Assembly: GCA_002423365.1 (NCBI GenBank)
Contig: DIVU01000079.1
Location: 1-8,321, forward strand
Direction of reading: 5' to 3'
Source of the DNA: Desulfuromonadaceae bacterium UBA6124
Lineage (GTDB): Bacteria > Desulfobacterota > Desulfuromonadia > Desulfuromonadales > Trichloromonadaceae
Length of the DNA stretch: 8,321 nucleotides
Positions within the stretch are counted from its first letter, which is position 1. The number at the start of each line of letters is the position of its first letter. The notes beneath the pieces were generated by a model that was given only the letters and a program-made list of their open reading frames with translations, made no database searches and was not told where the DNA came from. This document shows, one piece after another, positions 1 through 5,453 of this stretch. The translations under genes and the position numbers were made by a program.

Positions 1-698
1 ACCTCGTCGAGAAAGAGGGTGCCGCCGTCGGCGCGCTCGAAGCGCCCCTTGTGGGTGCGCAGGGCGCCGGTGAAGGCCCCCTTTTCGTGGCCGAAGAGTT
101 CCGATTCGAGCAGTTCCTCGGAAATCGCCGAGCAGTTCACCGCCACATAGGGCCCCGCCGCACGGCCGCTCCCATCGTGCAGGGCGCGGGCGACCAGCTC
201 CTTTCCGGTGCCGGTCTCGCCGGTGATGACGACCGAGGCCTCGGTCGGGGCGTAAAGGGCGATCTTGCGGAAGACCTCGCGAATCGCCGCGCTCTCCCCG
301 ATCAGTCCGGCGAAAGCGGGCGGCTGCTCACTCCGGGCCGCCCGGTCCGGACGAAACCGCACATGCACGAGCTGACCACTGTAATCCTCAGCCAGCCCGG
401 CGGGGAAGAGATCGGCCAGCAGATCCGCGCGCGCCCCGGAAAAACGCAGCCGGACGCCGGTCAGCGGCCGCTCCCGGCTCGCCGCCTCGGTCACCAGCTC
501 CGCCAGGGACGGCACCGTCCCGGCCAGGGCCCGATCCAGATCCATCCCCTTCAAGCTTTCCACCGGCCGGTCGAGCAGCTCGGCCAGCCGTTCCGAAACC
601 CGGACCAGGCGCGGACGCCCCTCCGGCCGGACCAGCACCACCAGATCGGGGGTGGCGGCCGGGAGATCGCTCTCGATAATCGGCGGGGCGTCGTTCAT
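1..698 (-). CDS. Sigma-54-dependent transcriptional activator (NtrC-type AAA+), N-terminal part, cut by left edge
   Basis: Seen: the minus strand from ATG 698 is open to the left edge (232 codons plus two bases). Residues about 15-120 look like a PAS-type sensor (RVSERLAELL followed by ESLKGMDL). A sigma-54 AAA+ domain begins near residue 138 with IGES. It carries Walker A GETGTGKE (residues 160-167), the sigma-54 contact loop GAFTGA (207-212) and Walker B GGTLFLDE ending at E232. The rest of the AAA+ domain and any Fis-type DNA-binding domain lie outside. Known of the family: the ATPase remodels sigma-54 RNA polymerase from an upstream enhancer. There is no receiver domain, so control is probably by a ligand or partner through the N-terminal domain (inference). 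The start is moderately certain: the frame stays open upstream, with a TTG at 761 and a GTG at 770, and only a weak GGA precedes the ATG. Target genes cannot be told. Confidence 0.93.
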   Translation of the reverse strand, partial: MNDAPPIIESDLPAATPDLVVLVRPEGRPRLVRVSERLAELLDRPVESLKGMDLDRALAGTVPSLAELVTEAASRERPLTGVRLRFSGARADLLADLFPAGLAEDYSGQLVHVRFRPDRAARSEQPPAFAGLIGESAAIREVFRKIALYAPTEASVVITGETGTGKELVARALHDGSGRAAGPYVAVNCSAISEELLESELFGHEKGAFTGALRTHKGRFERADGGTLFLDE

Positions 699-759
699 GG
701 CATCGTCCGGGGGAATGGGGGCGGCACGCGGGGCGAATACAATCGAAGGAACTTCCGGC

Positions 760-788
760 AATCTAACCACGTCGACGAAGAAGCGCAA
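760..788 (-). promoter_or_regulatory. Possible sigma-70 promoter for the sigma-54 activator gene
   Basis: On the minus strand TTGCGC (783-788) and TAGATT (760-765) are 17 bases apart, with 3/6 and 4/6 matches to consensus. It would give a leader of roughly 55 bases before ATG 698. The -35 box sits 11 bases from the -35 box of the divergent sugE promoter, with a small GCGC-aaga-GCGC palindrome (783-794) overlapping it. Weak prediction. Confidence 0.25.
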
Positions 789-799
789 GAGCGCGAGAG

Positions 800-828
800 T
801 TGACGGGCCATCCCCGCTCGGCTATTAA
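800..828 (+). promoter_or_regulatory. Sigma-70-like promoter upstream of sugE
   Basis: TTGACG (800-805, 5/6 match) and TATTAA (823-828, 4/6 match) are separated by exactly 17 bases. This is the best sigma-70-like site in the window. Transcription would begin near 835, leaving a leader of about 47 bases before ATG 882. The last A of the -10 box is the first base of an ATG at 828, which argues against that ATG as a start codon. Confidence 0.6.
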
Positions 829-881
829 TGGCGGACGCGACCGCGACCCTCAACCACGCAACGACCACGGAAGGATTGAAT

Positions 882-1196
882 ATGGCCTGGTTCTATCTGC
901 TGCTCGCCGGACTGTTCGAAATCGGCTGGGCGGTGGGACTCAAATACACCGTCGGCTTCACCCGCCTCTTGCCGTCTCTGTGGACCCTGGCGGCCATGGC
1001 CCTGAGTTTCATGCTGCTCAGCCAGGCTCTGAAGACGTTGCCCATCGGCACCGCCTACGCCGTCTGGACCGGTATCGGCGCCGCCGGCACCGCCCTCTTC
1101 GGCATGCTTTTTCTCGGCGAACCCCGGGAAGTCGCGCGCCTGCTCTGCCTGCTGCTGATCCTCGCCGGCATCGCCGGGCTCAAGATGAGCGCTTGA
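882..1196 (+). CDS. sugE: SugE/Gdx-type small multidrug resistance protein, probable guanidinium exporter
   Basis: A 104-residue inner-membrane protein with four hydrophobic segments (about 3-20, 29-50, 57-77, 84-102), the usual length for the SMR family. It carries the marks of the Gdx branch: E13, W16 and WAVGLKYT near the N-terminus, S42, and the run GTAYAVWTGIGA with Y59 and W62. In characterised Gdx proteins these residues line the site that exchanges guanidinium for protons; E13 is the shared proton/substrate carboxylate. A guanidinium role is inferred from this match; some relatives also export quaternary ammonium compounds. The ATG at 882 is chosen because GGAAGGA lies six bases upstream and the family starts here. 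An in-frame ATG at 828 would add 18 polar residues not seen in the family and has no ribosome site. It functions as an antiparallel dimer in the family and no partner SMR gene is adjacent, so it probably acts alone. Confidence 0.93.
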   Translation: MAWFYLLLAGLFEIGWAVGLKYTVGFTRLLPSLWTLAAMALSFMLLSQALKTLPIGTAYAVWTGIGAAGTALFGMLFLGEPREVARLLCLLLILAGIAGLKMSA

Positions 1197-1213
1197 CGGG
1201 GATTGCTCCGTCA
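1194..1213. terminator. Short hairpin shared by two converging genes
   Basis: TGACGG (1194-1199) pairs perfectly with CCGTCA (1208-1213) around an 8-base loop. The left arm starts with the TGA stop of sugE; the right arm ends with the TGA stop, read on the minus strand, of the zinc-ribbon gene. No T-run follows on either strand, so intrinsic termination here would be weak at best. Confidence 0.35.
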
Positions 1214-1432
1214 GTCCTGCAACTCCAGGGTCGACTGCTGCACGCTGTCGCAATCGGGGCAGCGAAAGACCCGGGTGTCGTGCCACCAGGGTTCCGGCCC
1301 CCAGTAACCAGGATTTTCGAAAGAATCGAGATGTTCGACGTCATTGAAGCGCTTCGGCGCATTGCACTGCGAACAATGCAACCAGACCCGACCATCGTTG
1401 CAAGCCATGAGAAATTCACCGGGATTGGACAT
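1211..1432 (-). CDS. Small zinc-ribbon-like protein with two CxxC motifs, function unknown
   Basis: A 73-residue soluble protein. Two cysteine pairs, CSQC (20-23) and CPDC (58-61), are 34 residues apart, the pattern of a zinc-ribbon or rubredoxin-like knuckle binding one metal. The segment between is aromatic-rich (GYWGPEPWWHDTRVF), and the second pair is preceded by RVFRC as in many zinc ribbons. The frame extends to 1570, but the start is placed at ATG 1432: AGAGGAG lies six bases upstream and a promoter-like pair sits just before it. A second ATG at residue 9 is possible but less well placed. It converges on sugE with a 14-base gap and is probably monocistronic. I do not recognise a named family; a role in protein or nucleic-acid binding is only a guess. 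Confidence 0.78.
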   Translation of the reverse strand: MSNPGEFLMACNDGRVWLHCSQCNAPKRFNDVEHLDSFENPGYWGPEPWWHDTRVFRCPDCDSVQQSTLELQD

Positions 1433-1462
1433 TTCACGCTCCTCTGAAAAAGGCATGGCCGC

Positions 1463-1491
1463 AGAATAACGCAAGGGCGGGCGCGGGACAA
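1463..1491 (-). promoter_or_regulatory. Likely sigma-70 promoter for the zinc-ribbon gene
   Basis: On the minus strand TTGTCC (1486-1491) and TATTCT (1463-1468) are 17 bases apart, each 4/6 to consensus. Predicted transcription starts near 1456, giving a leader of about 24 bases that includes AGAGGAG (1439-1445) before ATG 1432. The fit supports 1432 rather than 1570 as the start. Confidence 0.45.
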
Positions 1492-1568
1492 CCGGGAAAA
1501 GGATCGTTGCGAATTCCCGATTACCGGGCAACATCTCCAAATCCCACCCCCATCTCCAGGAAACCACC

Positions 1569-2459
1569 ATGTACGGCTACTTCGACTACGAACATCCCCT
1601 CTTTCGCCCGCCGAGCGAGGCGCACAGTCTGATCTTTCAGATCACCCTCGGGTGCTCGCGCAATCGTTGCACCTTCTGCGGCATGTACAAGGGAAAACCC
1701 TTCCGCGTCCGGCCGGTCGCGGAAATCCACGCCGAAATCGAAAGGATTCCGCCGGCGCACCGGCCGCATATCCAGCGGATTTTTCTTGCCGACGGTGACG
1801 CGCTGATCTATCCCCAAAAGGGCCTGCTGGAGATTCTCGACGAGCTCGGCCGCGCCTTTCCCCGCCTGACCCGGATCGGCGCCTACGCCTCTCCCGCCAG
1901 CCTGGCGGGCAAAACCGGTGAAGAACTCGCCGCCCTGCGGGAACGGAAGCTGCGCATCCTCTACTTCGGCTTGGAAAGCGGCGACGAGACCACCCTGCGC
2001 GCCATCGACAAAGGCTACACCGGCGCGGAGATGCTCGCCTTCTGCCAAAAGGCACAAGCAGCCGGGATGAAGCTTTCGGTGACGGCGATCCTCGGCCTGG
2101 CCGGGGCCGAGCGCTCCCGGGAACACGCCCGGGCCACGGCGGAATGGATCACCGCCCTCTCCCCCGAATACTTCTCGCTCCTCACCCTCTTCCACCGCCA
2201 CAACGACGACTTTCTGCGCGGCATCACCCCCCTGAGCCGGGGCGGCATTCTCGAAGAGGCGCGCGAACTGCTGCTGCATCTTGCCCCGCGCCGCACCATT
2301 TTACGCTCCAACCACGTCTCCAACTTTCTGCAGCTGGCCGGCAGTTACCCCAAGGACCGGCAGGCGCTGATCGATCAGGTCGAAGCCGCCATTGTCCGCG
2401 CCCGACGCCGGCCCGAGTGGTACGACGAGATTCCGGACTACCGGGAAGAAATCTACTGA
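1569..2459 (+). CDS. Radical SAM protein, substrate unknown
   Basis: A 296-residue cytoplasmic protein. Near the N-terminus ITLGCSRNRCTFCGMYKGKPF holds three cysteines, C29, C34 and C37, which would bind a [4Fe-4S] cluster that cleaves S-adenosylmethionine to a radical. Other radical SAM barrel marks follow: the beta-strand IFLADGDAL (71-79), RIGAYASPASL (102-112), the SAM-contacting LYFGLESGDE (131-140), and VTAILGLAG (171-179). There is no cobalamin-binding, TRAM or SPASM domain, and no second cysteine cluster in the C-terminal part, so it looks like a minimal barrel with a short helical tail. The spacing is CX4CX2C, one residue longer than the commonest CX3CX2C. ATG 1569 is preceded by AGGA eight bases upstream. 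No neighbour points to a substrate or pathway. The radical SAM call is firm; any specific function would be invented. Confidence 0.9.
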   Translation: MYGYFDYEHPLFRPPSEAHSLIFQITLGCSRNRCTFCGMYKGKPFRVRPVAEIHAEIERIPPAHRPHIQRIFLADGDALIYPQKGLLEILDELGRAFPRLTRIGAYASPASLAGKTGEELAALRERKLRILYFGLESGDETTLRAIDKGYTGAEMLAFCQKAQAAGMKLSVTAILGLAGAERSREHARATAEWITALSPEYFSLLTLFHRHNDDFLRGITPLSRGGILEEARELLLHLAPRRTILRSNHVSNFLQLAGSYPKDRQALIDQVEAAIVRARRRPEWYDEIPDYREEIY

Positions 2460-2474
2460 ATCGCGGCATTTGAC

Positions 2475-2503
2475 TTGCCCGGCCGCGGTGATAGACCTGT
2501 AAA
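2475..2503 (+). promoter_or_regulatory. Possible promoter for the exported Met/Gly-rich protein gene
   Basis: TTGCCC (2475-2480) and TGTAAA (2498-2503) are 17 bases apart, each 4/6 to consensus. A TTGACT overlaps just upstream (2470-2475) but has no -10 at normal spacing. Transcription would begin near 2510, at the base of the hairpin at 2509-2532. Weak prediction. Confidence 0.3.
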
Positions 2504-2508
2504 GGAAA

Positions 2509-2532
2509 GCGGGGGTCAAAGAAGGCCCCCGC
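2509..2532 (+). other. GC-rich hairpin between the radical SAM gene and the next gene
   Basis: GCGGGGG (2509-2515) pairs perfectly with CCCCCGC (2526-2532) around a 10-base purine-rich loop. It lies 50 bases after the radical SAM stop and 36 bases before ATG 2569. No T-run follows. It could end transcription of the radical SAM gene inefficiently, or sit in the leader of the next gene and stabilise it. Confidence 0.5.
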
Positions 2533-2568
2533 AAGGTTCGCAAATGACGACGAGGCAAGGAGGAGAAG

Positions 2569-2952
2569 ATGAACAAAGCGAAATGGATGGCGGTGCCGAC
2601 GGTCGGCGCGCTGCTGCTGGCCGGAACCCTGGCTCTGGCCGCCGAACAGGCGCAGCCCCGGGAAGAGACGGGAACAAGGGAAATGGTTCAGGAGCAGGAG
2701 CAGGTTTACGGCAGCCAGCTGATGACCCCGGAGGAGCGCAACGAGTATCAGACGAGGATGCGGGCGGCCGCAAACGAGGAAGAGCGGGAACGGATTCGCG
2801 CCGAGCACCATGAACGCATGAAAATCCGCGCCCAGGAGCAGGGGCTGAGCCTGCCCGACGAGCCGCCGGCGCACGGCATGCACAAAGGTATGGGCTCCGG
2901 TGGCGGCATGGGGATGGGCCCCGGCGGGGGGATGGGCAAGGGCCGCTATTGA
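2569..2952 (+). CDS. Exported periplasmic helical protein with Gly/Met/His-rich tail, function unknown
   Basis: A 127-residue protein. Residues 1-24 form a Sec signal peptide: MNKAKW, a hydrophobic core, then LALA before AEQ. The mature part begins with a charged, Glu-rich stretch. Next comes YGSQLMTPEERNEYQTRMR (47-65) and a strongly charged amphipathic helix (66-92) with an EEERERIRAEHHERM core. This arrangement recalls small exported proteins of proteobacteria with LMTxEER helices, and loosely the Spy/CpxP-like periplasmic helical proteins; membership is not established. The tail from 101 is rich in Gly with M104, M108, M114, M116, M122 and H102, H105, which could bind copper or silver (inference). 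The start is certain: AAGGAGG sits just upstream of ATG 2569. It appears monocistronic and is closed by a strong hairpin. Confidence 0.85.
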   Translation: MNKAKWMAVPTVGALLLAGTLALAAEQAQPREETGTREMVQEQEQVYGSQLMTPEERNEYQTRMRAAANEEERERIRAEHHERMKIRAQEQGLSLPDEPPAHGMHKGMGSGGGMGMGPGGGMGKGRY

Positions 2953-2983
2953 GCTGGGCGGGAAATTGAGAACTGAAGACCGA

Positions 2984-3015
2984 AAGGGGCGGATGGTTAC
3001 GACCATCCACCCCTT
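2984..3015. terminator. Strong bidirectional hairpin terminator with a TACG loop
   Basis: AAGGGG (2984-2989) pairs with CCCCTT (3010-3015). After one C/A mismatch, GGATGGT (2991-2997) pairs with ACCATCC (3002-3008). They close a TACG tetraloop, of the extra-stable UNCG type on the plus-strand RNA. It lies between two genes converging from 2952 (plus) and 3025 (minus). The minus-strand transcript continues with TTTCGGTCTT, a partial T-run, so termination there is somewhat better supported than on the plus strand. Confidence 0.8.
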
Positions 3016-3024
3016 GTCATTGGG

Positions 3025-3402
3025 TTATTCCCCTGCGGAGTCGCCCTTGCCGGACAGACTCCAGACCAGGGCGAGAGCCCAGCCGATCACCGACCAGCCG
3101 GTGAGCAGATTCAGCACAAAAATCCCCACCCGGTTCGGATGCCCCTTTTTGAAAGCCAAAATCGCTGGCGCCAGATAAACGACAATCCCCAGCAGCAAAA
3201 AGGGCGCCCGATCCCAGCGGGCGAAATAGGTGACAAATTCCACCGCCCGCCGATAGCCGTCCGCCGCGGCGGAAACTGAAGCCGACCAAAGAAATCCGAC
3301 GACCGGCACGACAAGATAATAGACAACGGCAACGACCAGCGCGACGGCAACGACATTGACCAGCAGATTCAGCAAACGGGAACGATCGAACGGCAAAGGC
3401 AT
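3025..3402 (-). CDS. Membrane protein of the superinfection-immunity family
   Basis: A 125-residue inner-membrane protein. The C-terminal half carries the family signature: hydrophobic LLLGIVVYLAPAILAF (69-84), then KKGHPNR (85-91), then IFVLNLLTGWSVIGWALALV (94-113). This pattern of a short cytoplasmic KGHxN loop and a GW-x-x-IGW helix is that of the family named after the phage T4 Imm protein, which blocks DNA entry by a second phage. Most bacterial members are not known to protect against phage, so the name is a family label. An additional long hydrophobic segment (11-39) precedes, giving three membrane segments. ATG 3402 has AGGAGG just upstream, overlapping the TAG stop of the nucleotidyltransferase gene; the genes are 10 bases apart and surely cotranscribed. 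Its role beside a sugar-nucleotide enzyme is unknown. Confidence 0.82.
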   Translation of the reverse strand: MPLPFDRSRLLNLLVNVVAVALVVAVVYYLVVPVVGFLWSASVSAAADGYRRAVEFVTYFARWDRAPFLLLGIVVYLAPAILAFKKGHPNRVGIFVLNLLTGWSVIGWALALVWSLSGKGDSAGE

Positions 3403-3412
3403 ATTTTCCCTC

Positions 3413-4408
3413 CTATCCCTCCATTACGATCACCGAATGGTCGCCGATGCTCATTTTGCGGGGGGAACCGATCAGGGAGACGTTGTCGCCGAGAATCGAG
3501 TAGTGCAGGATGCTGTCCTTGGCGTGACTGTTGGCGTTGATGATCGAGTCCTTGATGATGGCTTCTTCGATGACGCAGCCGGGGGCGATGGAGACGTCGG
3601 GGCCGAGGATGGAGTTGCGCACCACCGCCCCCTTGGCAATGTGCACCGGCTCGATGAGAACCGAGTTGTAGACTTCGCCGTGCGTGTGATGACGGCCACG
3701 CAGCAGGTAGCGGTTGGTTTCGAGCAGGGTCTCGGGCTTGCCGCAGTCGAGCCACTCGTCCAGTTCGGGGGCGCGGAAGCGGGCGCCGTCATGGATCATG
3801 CGCATGAAGACGGCGGGCAGGTAGTACTCCCCTTTCACCGTGTCGCCGGCGGCGATGGTCTCGTCGATGTAATCCATGAAGCGTCGGCCGTCCTTGAGAT
3901 AGTAGAGACCGACCTGGGCCAGCTTGGAAATGGGGGTGTCGGGTTTCTCGACCATATCGATGATCAAGCCGTCCCGCAGCACATTGACGCCGAAACGCTG
4001 GTAATCCTCCACTTCCTTGGAGTAGATCAGACCGTCGCAGTCGGCGCAGAGCTTGGGGATGCGCTTGAGTTCGGTGACGAAAATGGTGTCGTTGAAGACC
4101 ACCAGCACATCGTCCCCCTCATGAATATGCTCCCCCGCCAGGGAAACGGCGTGGGCCGGGCCGAGGCGATCCTTCTGCACGATGTAGCGGCATTCGACCT
4201 GGGGAAACTTCTCTTTCATGTAGGCCTCGACCTGCTGGCCGTTCTCGTCGGTGATGAAGATCAGCTCGATGTTATCGAGCACCAGCAGGCGGCTGACGAT
4301 ATGTTCGAGGACGGTCTTGCCGGCCACATGGACCAGGGATTTGGCCTTGGTATGGGTGTGCGGACGCAGGCGGGTGCCCTTGCCGGCAACAGGAAGAATG
4401 ATTTTCAT
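3413..4408 (-). CDS. Sugar-1-phosphate nucleotidyltransferase with C-terminal left-handed beta-helix
   Basis: A 331-residue cytoplasmic enzyme expected to join a nucleoside triphosphate and a sugar 1-phosphate, giving an NDP-sugar and pyrophosphate for polysaccharide synthesis. Residues 1-235 form the nucleotidyltransferase fold: AGKGTRLRPHTHTKAKSLV (8-26, the nucleotide loop, with R13 and K23), KDRLGPAHAV (79-88), VVFNDTIF (103-110), VEKP (153-156), GEYYLPAV (193-200) and WLDCGKPE (219-226). Residues 253-315 are hexapeptide repeats such as IAKGAVVRNSILGPDVSIAPG, a partial left-handed beta-helix. The plan resembles long RmlA-type and GlmU-like enzymes, but the helix is too short for an evident acetyltransferase. 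The sugar and nucleotide cannot be read from sequence. ATG 4408 has GGAG seven bases upstream; the frame extends to 4465 but the family begins at MKIILPVAG. First gene of an operon with 3025-3402. Confidence 0.88.
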   Translation of the reverse strand: MKIILPVAGKGTRLRPHTHTKAKSLVHVAGKTVLEHIVSRLLVLDNIELIFITDENGQQVEAYMKEKFPQVECRYIVQKDRLGPAHAVSLAGEHIHEGDDVLVVFNDTIFVTELKRIPKLCADCDGLIYSKEVEDYQRFGVNVLRDGLIIDMVEKPDTPISKLAQVGLYYLKDGRRFMDYIDETIAAGDTVKGEYYLPAVFMRMIHDGARFRAPELDEWLDCGKPETLLETNRYLLRGRHHTHGEVYNSVLIEPVHIAKGAVVRNSILGPDVSIAPGCVIEEAIIKDSIINANSHAKDSILHYSILGDNVSLIGSPRKMSIGDHSVIVMEG

Positions 4409-4431
4409 GGTCGCTCCGGATGTTGAAAGTA

Positions 4432-4461
4432 TTGGCGTCGCAGGTCGGCTTTCGGTAGGAT
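4432..4461 (+). promoter_or_regulatory. Possible promoter for hslO
   Basis: TTGGCG (4432-4437) and TAGGAT (4456-4461) are 18 bases apart, each 4/6 to consensus, giving a leader of about 80 bases. I saw no convincing heat-shock (sigma-32) site in the 139-base gap before hslO. Weak prediction. Confidence 0.3.
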
Positions 4462-4496
4462 GCACGGCATCCGCGCGCTTACCCGCGAACTACGGA

Positions 4497-4525
4497 AGTT
4501 TAACTTTTTTTCCGACAAGTCACAA
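4497..4525 (-). promoter_or_regulatory. Possible promoter for the nucleotidyltransferase operon
   Basis: On the minus strand TTGTGA (4520-4525) and TAAACT (4497-4502) are 17 bases apart, each 4/6 to consensus. The spacer contains an A-tract of seven. The leader would be about 80 bases. With the candidate hslO promoter, the two divergent transcripts would overlap by about 20 bases. Weak prediction. Confidence 0.3.
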
Positions 4526-4547
4526 GGGATCACCCGAAGGAGCCGCC

Positions 4548-5423
4548 ATGACCGATCATCTGGTCCGCATTCTCAGCAAGGACGGTTCGCTGCGCGCCAT
4601 CGCCGCCGCCACCACGAACCTGACCGAAGACATCCGCCTCCGCCAGGGGACCGACCCCACCGCCACCGTCGCCCTCGGCCGCCTGGTCAGCGGCGCGGCC
4701 CTGATGGGGGCGTTGCTCAAGGGGGATCAACGCCTGGCGCTGATGATCGAGGGGAGTGGCCCCTTGCAGCGGCTGCACGCCGAAACCGACGCCTACGGCC
4801 ATGTGCGCGGCTCGATCAAAAACCCGATCGCCGGGCTGCCGCCGAAAGCGGATCGTTTCGACGTCGCCGGGGCGGTGGGCAAAGCGGGTTTTTTGCACGT
4901 CATCAAGGATCTCTGTCTGAAGGAGCCGTACCGGGGCATGGTCCAGCTCTACAGCAGCGAAATCGCCGAGGATCTTGCCTACTACCTGACAACCTCGGAG
5001 CAGGTGCCGTCGACCGTCGGCCTCGGCGTCGCCCTCGACCAGGATTTCGCCGTCGCCGCCGCCGGCGGCTTTCTGGTGCAGGCGATGCCCGACGGCGACC
5101 CGGAACTCCTCCCCCTGCTCGAAGAGCGCCTGCGGCAACTGCCGCCGATTACCGGCCTGCTGCGCGAGGGAAAAACGCCGCAGCAAATTCTGGAAGGCAT
5201 CTTCCGGGACATCCCCTTCACCGTGCAGCTGGAAACGCCGCTGGAATTCCGCTGCACCTGCACCCTGGCCCAGGTCACCGCCATGCTCCGCGCCCTCCCC
5301 GCCGACGAGGTGCGAACCATGATCGCGGAGGACCAAGGCGCCTCGGTCACCTGCGAATTCTGCAAGCAGCAGTATCATTTCACCGCCGAGGAACTTTCCG
5401 CCCTGCCGCAACTCAACAATTAG
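4548..5423 (+). CDS. hslO: Redox-regulated holdase chaperone Hsp33
   Basis: A 291-residue cytoplasmic protein, the usual Hsp33 length (E. coli about 292). The N-terminal domain begins MTDHLVRILSKDGSLRAI and contains GRLVSGAALMGALLKG, then GSGPLQRLHAETDAYGHVRG, all typical. The C-terminal redox switch has C236 and C238 (CTC), then after 30 residues C269 and C272 (CEFC), the canonical CxC-(27-32)-CxxC zinc site. Known of the family: reduced cysteines hold zinc and keep the chaperone off; oxidants such as hypochlorite, or peroxide with heat, form disulfides, unfold the linker and let the dimer bind unfolding proteins. All switch cysteines are present, so it should be functional. ATG 4548 is set by AAGGAG five bases upstream; the open frame to 4251 overlaps the neighbour and lacks family similarity. 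It stands alone, divergent from the nucleotidyltransferase operon. Confidence 0.97.
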   Translation: MTDHLVRILSKDGSLRAIAAATTNLTEDIRLRQGTDPTATVALGRLVSGAALMGALLKGDQRLALMIEGSGPLQRLHAETDAYGHVRGSIKNPIAGLPPKADRFDVAGAVGKAGFLHVIKDLCLKEPYRGMVQLYSSEIAEDLAYYLTTSEQVPSTVGLGVALDQDFAVAAAGGFLVQAMPDGDPELLPLLEERLRQLPPITGLLREGKTPQQILEGIFRDIPFTVQLETPLEFRCTCTLAQVTAMLRALPADEVRTMIAEDQGASVTCEFCKQQYHFTAEELSALPQLNN

Positions 5424-5430
5424 TTGACTA

Positions 5431-5453
5431 CCCCCACTTGGCTAAGGTGGGGG
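5431..5453. terminator. Hairpin terminator between hslO and the ABC exporter operon
   Basis: CCCCCAC (5431-5437) pairs with GTGGGGG (5447-5453). The stem continues with TT/AA past one bulged G around a GGCT loop. It exactly fills the gap between the hslO stop (5423) and the lipoprotein stop on the minus strand (5454-5456). No clear T-run follows on either strand, so termination strength is uncertain. Confidence 0.6.

Noticed and set aside
51..803. Plus-strand open frame of 250 codons
   Set aside because: It is antisense to the sigma-54 activator, whose motifs are unmistakable; the product is low-complexity with no recognisable domain.
828..881. Upstream in-frame ATG for sugE
   Set aside because: It overlaps the -10 box, has no ribosome site and adds residues that the family lacks.
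829..881. Guanidine-II (mini-ykkC) riboswitch before sugE
   Set aside because: GCGG-ACGCGA-CCGC can fold, and ACGA and ACGG occur downstream, but the two stem loops with ACGR tetraloops are not present.
3356..4426. Plus-strand open frame of 356 codons
   Set aside because: Antisense shadow of the nucleotidyltransferase, caused by high GC codon use.
4409..4547. Sigma-32 heat-shock promoter before hslO
   Set aside because: No CTTGAAA-like and CCCCAT-like boxes at suitable spacing.
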